The notes under the pieces were generated by a model. That model did not search any database. It saw only the letters and a program-made list of their open reading frames with translations, and had not been told where the DNA came from. DNA of 64,000 nt from Lineus longissimus (lineage: Eukaryota > Nemertea > Pilidiophora > Heteronemertea > Lineidae). Shown piece by piece: positions 59,740 through 64,000 of the stretch. The position numbers and the translations under genes were made by a program. The DNA is taken from assembly GCF_910592395.1 (NCBI RefSeq), contig NC_088323.1:4526001-4590000 (forward strand), in the 5' to 3' direction. Within the stretch, counting starts at the first letter, position 1. Each line of letters begins with the position of its first letter.

Positions 59740-62700
59740 ATGGAGGAGCTGCCAATCAAAAAAGAACCTGAAGACAAGACTGAAAAGACAAGTGTTAACC
59801 TAACTCCTCCTGAAAAATCAACAGTAGATGCAGAGGTGTCAATAGATCCTGATGGCCCTGATACTTTTTCAACCTCCAGACTTTTCTTTGAGCCATTAAA
59901 CAGCAAAGATGCTGCCAAGAAGCCATGTAGTTCTACTGCAACTAGTGGAGGAGATGCTGAAGTGGATGGGGATTCAGGGAGAGAAAGTGTGGTAGACCAG
60001 GATTGTGATGAGAGAACTCTGCCGAGGGTCTCAGGTCTTGGTTTTGATATGGTAAGTAGAGGTGTCGGTCTTTGACAAACTGTAAAGAAAAGCTGCATTG
60101 TCATGTGAAAATCATAAAGGCCTGCTAAAAAGTTGGCGATTAAAAATCAAGTAACAAGAGAGTGACCAAATGTATGACTTAAGATTACATCACTGCTAGC
60201 AAGCTAAAGGATAAACTGAAAACACGTATGGTAGATAGCCAGGTTTTCAGAGATCCAACTAAAACACTATCAAAACTAACTTGATGTGTTGGTACTTTTT
60301 GTTAACAGGCTGCATCAACAGTCAAATCGGAACCTAACGAAGATTTGGCTGCTGATTTCTACATCACAACGAATGACTGTGAAATGGCCGCTGGGCAAGA
60401 GGCACTCGGAGACCCCAACCAAACTGCACCAGATGACACAGAAAAGGGTAAGATCTTTTGCCTTCTGAAGGTTGAGAAATTGTGACATCTAAATTTGGGA
60501 CGGAAAAAGATCCATCACAGGCTTACAGTAGCCTGTAGACACTACAGATACCGAAGATCGGAAAATTGTACAAAAAATATTCAAAATAAAAATTCCTCGT
60601 CCATTTCAGCATCTGGTAGTTGTCAAGTCACATCACCCAACCCATGGAATAAGAAATCTTCATTTGTTTCCACTGGGAAAGCTGTAGTTCAGGTCCCATT
60701 ATTCTATGGCGACGAAAAAATGGATGGCCAGAAAAAGTCTGGGAAGAACGTCGAAAAAACCGAGGAAGCTGGTACAGCAGACGAGGGTGACCAGGATGGA
60801 CCAGTGCCATCACTCTTAGTCGAGCTTGTCCCGGGACAGAAAAAACTTCCGCTTGACTTGCGTCGAGTTCATTCCTGTACAATGTGCAATTCTAAATTTA
60901 CCCGGAAGGGTTCGCTCAGTCGACACATGCTGACGCACTCGGCTGAAAAACCTTGGAAGTGTTTAGAATGTGGGAAGGAGTTTCGTCAGAAAGGAAATTT
61001 AACGCTTCACGAGTTCACACATACCGGGGCGAGGCCGTACCAGTGCCCCCTATGTGATCAGGCGTTCATTACAAAGACAAAACTGCAGATTCATGAGAGT
61101 ATTCACCGTGACGATAAGCCATGGTGTTGTCAGATTTGTCGGAAGGGATTCAAACGTGATGCGGATTTGCGCAAACATCTCCTGATTCATTCCGGCGAGA
61201 AAACATTTGAATGCGATTTATGTGGGAAAGCATTTTTGTTGAATAGTCAGTTGAAGGCACATAAAGTTCGCCACAACGGTGAGGAAAATTTAAAATGTGA
61301 TCAATGTGGTCGCATTTTCCTGTTAAGTGGCGACTTGAAATCACATGTGTGCGAACCCTTGCCGATTGTTATGAAGATACAGAGACCGAAACGTAAACGT
61401 AAACATATCGAGAGCGCTGAGTATGACTATGAGGTGGCGGCAGATTCATCGCCATTGCCGCCAAAGTTGGACAGTTTGTCCGATAAGATTAGGAAACTCT
61501 CTAAAGATATGAAGGGCATTTCGGAGGGGATGAAAGACTCTGAGGAAAATGTTAATGATATTGGAGACGGGGCGGAGAAATCTGACAATGATGACAAGGT
61601 GGAAACTGTTTCCGTGGAAAAATGTGAAGCATCCATGGAAGCTGATGGTGTGCCTATGGCAACGTGTACATTAGCCATGGCTGCAAAGGCTGTTTCCATG
61701 GCAACTGGGGCAGAGATTTCAGTAGACACTCTTGATGAAGGGTCAGGACTGTTAGAAATTGGTGAAAATTCCAGCAATCAAAGCACTGAGGTAATCAAAA
61801 AAGAGTGGAACGAGGACAATGCTAGTCAAAAGACGCCAAACAATTCCGATAATGAAGCCGATGCCGACAAAAAAATTGACTGTAAAATTTGTGGCCGGCA
61901 GTTTGTTCACAAGCAGACGTTAGAAAAACACATGTTGATTCACACACAGGAGAAACTACATAAGTGTGATATTTGTGGAGAAGCATTTACGCATGGTTAC
62001 AGTTTGAAAGAACACAAGATGAATCATTCATTGGTAGCAGACGGCAAACCTTACAAGTGTAAATATTGTGATATGGTGTTTAAACACGCAAGTTATTTGA
62101 AAAGACACGAGTCGATTCACACAGGAGAGAGACCTTGGGATTGCGATATTTGCGGGAAGAGTTTCCGCACTAAATGGCATTTGACGAGTCATTCAAAGAG
62201 CCATAGCGGCGAGAGACCTTTTCAATGTGAGCTTTGTGGGCGTGCATTCGGGCATCGTTGTGATCTGAAACAGCATATGCTGGTGCATACAGGGGAGCGC
62301 CCGTATGTGTGTGAACAGTGTGGACAGAGTTTCAAGTCGAGTAGCCATTACTGGCAGCATATGCGACGTCATACGGGCGAGAAGCGCCACAAATGTACAT
62401 ACGAGGATTGCGATAAGGCGTATACAACACCATACGAATTACAACGCCATCTACAGTTCCATACAGGAGATAAACCATGGATTTGCGGTGTTTGTGGCAA
62501 AGCTTATATCGACAAAGCCGTCATGTTACGACACGAACGTGGCCACACCGGGATCAAAGAATACCCTTGTAAAATCTGTGATGCTTCCTTTGATATGAAA
62601 TCACTCTTGAACGAACACAAGTCCATACACATAGAAAATGGTGATGTTCCAAAGCGCAAGAGGAAGAAAAAGCCTAAAATAAATAAATGTTTTTTATGTG

Positions 62701-63401
62701 GGGTGGTTTTTGAAACGGAGGCGTTGTTAGAAGAACATAAAGTTTTACATACAGTCTTACCGTATAACGGCCCTGAGAAAAAATTTCCATGTGGAAATTG
62801 TGACGAGCTATTCGCAGATGAAGACATACTTAAGTGTCATGAACGGACTCATAAATATGTATTTGAATCAACTGGTACTAGTGAACCTCATAAATCTAGC
62901 TGTGCTAGGGTTGGCGATGACTTTGAGTGCATGCACTGCCACAAAATGTTTCCCGATGAGATGCTTTTTAAAATACATGAATTGAAACACGAGATGGATG
63001 GTACGGGTACATTTGGTCATGCCAGTAACCCCGGTGGTAATGGCCAAGGGCATGTGTCGTCTTTTCCAGTCTTTCCAGAAAGTGTGCAGTGTGAATCTGG
63101 GCCGGTTTTTCCACAAGGTCATATTGAGCATGATAAATCCCAAGGATCGCCACCACATTGTGCTAAGGAAGATCCTTCCTCACTTTCCCCGCAAGGGCAT
63201 ATTGAGGGCTCTTCCACACCCCCACAGGGTCAACCTGAGCTGGGATCTTCCCCTGTATGCCCACAGGGGCTGATTGAGCAGGGGTCTTCCCTAGTTTCCC
63301 CACAAATTGAGCAGGTGTCTTTCCAAGTTTCTGCACATAGTCAAATTGAGCCGGCCTGCTCTCAAGTTTCTCCACCAGGGCAAATAGATCAAAAGGTCTA
63401 A
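59740..63401 (+). CDS. C2H2 zinc-finger protein with 18 fingers
   Basis: Three coding exons, 59740-60051, 60309-60447 and 60610-63401, give 3,243 bases, 1,080 residues, in phase. The N-terminal 150 residues are acidic and contain PIKKEPE and VKSEP, which fit the SUMO consensus (hydrophobic-Lys-x-Glu); no KRAB, BTB or ZAD domain is seen. Fingers 1-6 run from about residue 240 to 405 (for example WKCLECGKEFRQKGNLTLH); the sixth is degenerate, ending SHVCEP instead of a second His. An acidic linker of about 170 residues contains IKKEW. Fingers 7-18 run from about 575 to 944; finger 13 is the longer C-x4-C form (CTYEDC). TGERP-type linkers join several of the middle fingers, typical of sequence-specific DNA binding, so this is probably a nuclear transcription regulator. 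The tail is a degenerate repeat of PQG.IE...SS.VSP. No orthologue can be named from finger order alone. Confidence 0.9.
63063..63391 (+). repeat. Coding repeat in the tail of the zinc-finger protein
   Basis: At least six degenerate units of about 13-17 residues share PQG(H/L/Q)IE and (S)SPVSP cores: PQGHIEHDKSQGSPP, PQGHIEGSSTPPQG, PQGLIEQGSSLVSP, PQIEQVSFQVS, SQIEPACSQVSP and PGQIDQKV. The stop TAA follows directly. Confidence 0.8.
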
Positions 63402-64000
63402 TTTTCTTCAAAATGCTTTAAAAAGTTTGATGGCGGAGGCAATGCTGGTAATATTCTTTGCTTACTGGAAGTTAAACCATATGTAAAACTGATGTGGCCT
63501 ACTTGTTAGCTGTCGATATTGTCAATGTGTCTGTCAAACTATTTAAATTCTATTCCATCGAAATTGCATATCAAATGGTCAAAACCTGAGATTTTGATAT
63601 GTGAAATGTATACTTGTGAGAGATGTCACTAAGTGCAGATGAGAAAGTTAGCAACTTCTAGGCTAATGCACATGCACATGCACTAGAAAGTGGTAATTTT
63701 ATCATGTGGTATAATCGGGAAAGCAAAATAAGGATAGTCTTTGTGACACTGAAGCTGCAGAAGATATCAAAAAGGGCATGTATACAGTTATAAAACCTAG
63801 TTGTAGTTAAACTTATGCTATGTGATTTTTACAATGAAGCTGTTATCTATACGGTACTTGAATGTATATTTTTTATCATACTCACTGTATCAAGACAATG
63901 TGTGAATCTGGGTTTGTCATACAGATATACTAGTACATGTATATCTACATGAGGTAAATTATGTGTACATGTACATGTATGTATCTAAGTGTAATGTGTA
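63402..64000. other. 3' UTR and downstream DNA of the zinc-finger gene
   Basis: AT-rich, with no perfect AATAAA signal; AATAAG is at about 63727. It ends in a TGTACATGTACATGTATGTA tract. Confidence 0.4.

Overview
This is a stretch of animal nuclear DNA. Genes are split by GT-AG introns, coding exons are short and well separated, and intergenic DNA is AT-rich with tRNA-derived SINE, MITE-like and minisatellite sequence. Gene content (NEK10, NOM1, a cordon-bleu-like WH2 protein, a C2H2 zinc-finger protein) is metazoan. Frequent short palindromes (TAGGCCTA, ACATGTACATGT) and the SINE tail suggest a marine invertebrate such as an ambulacrarian or lophotrochozoan; the phylum is my inference and is not proven by the sequence.

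Layout. 1-5.9 kb: the 3' part of a plus-strand gene for a long, acidic, probably disordered protein ending in a WH2-like actin-binding motif (cordon-bleu-like). 6-30.8 kb: a gene-poor, repeat-rich block. It holds a tRNA-derived SINE, a truncated tRNA-Pro relic, a tandem array of a 1,311-bp compound unit (8.96-13.66 kb), a diverged solo relative of part of that unit (16.59-17.39 kb), degenerate minus-strand exon-like cassettes (16.4-19.8 kb), several MITEs and several minisatellites. 31.2-37.5 kb: complete minus-strand NOM1 in 14 coding exons. 37.5-46.1 kb: intergenic. 46.1-57.2 kb: plus-strand NEK10 in 25 coding exons, with a start codon placed by similarity to the vertebrate protein. 59.7-63.4 kb: a plus-strand, 18-finger C2H2 zinc-finger gene in three coding exons.

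The genes do not form an operon or pathway: actin nucleation, ribosome biogenesis, a NIMA-family kinase and a DNA-binding protein are simply neighbours. I rebuilt the exon chains of NOM1, NEK10 and the zinc-finger gene by hand from splice sites. In each, the coding length is a multiple of three and the phases agree at every junction, which strongly supports the models.

The most unusual structures are the compound tandem array, which looks like a satellite being built from a long-inverted-repeat element plus an inner 92-135-bp repeat, and a NOM1 intron carrying three extra tandem copies of the preceding exon's end together with its splice donor.
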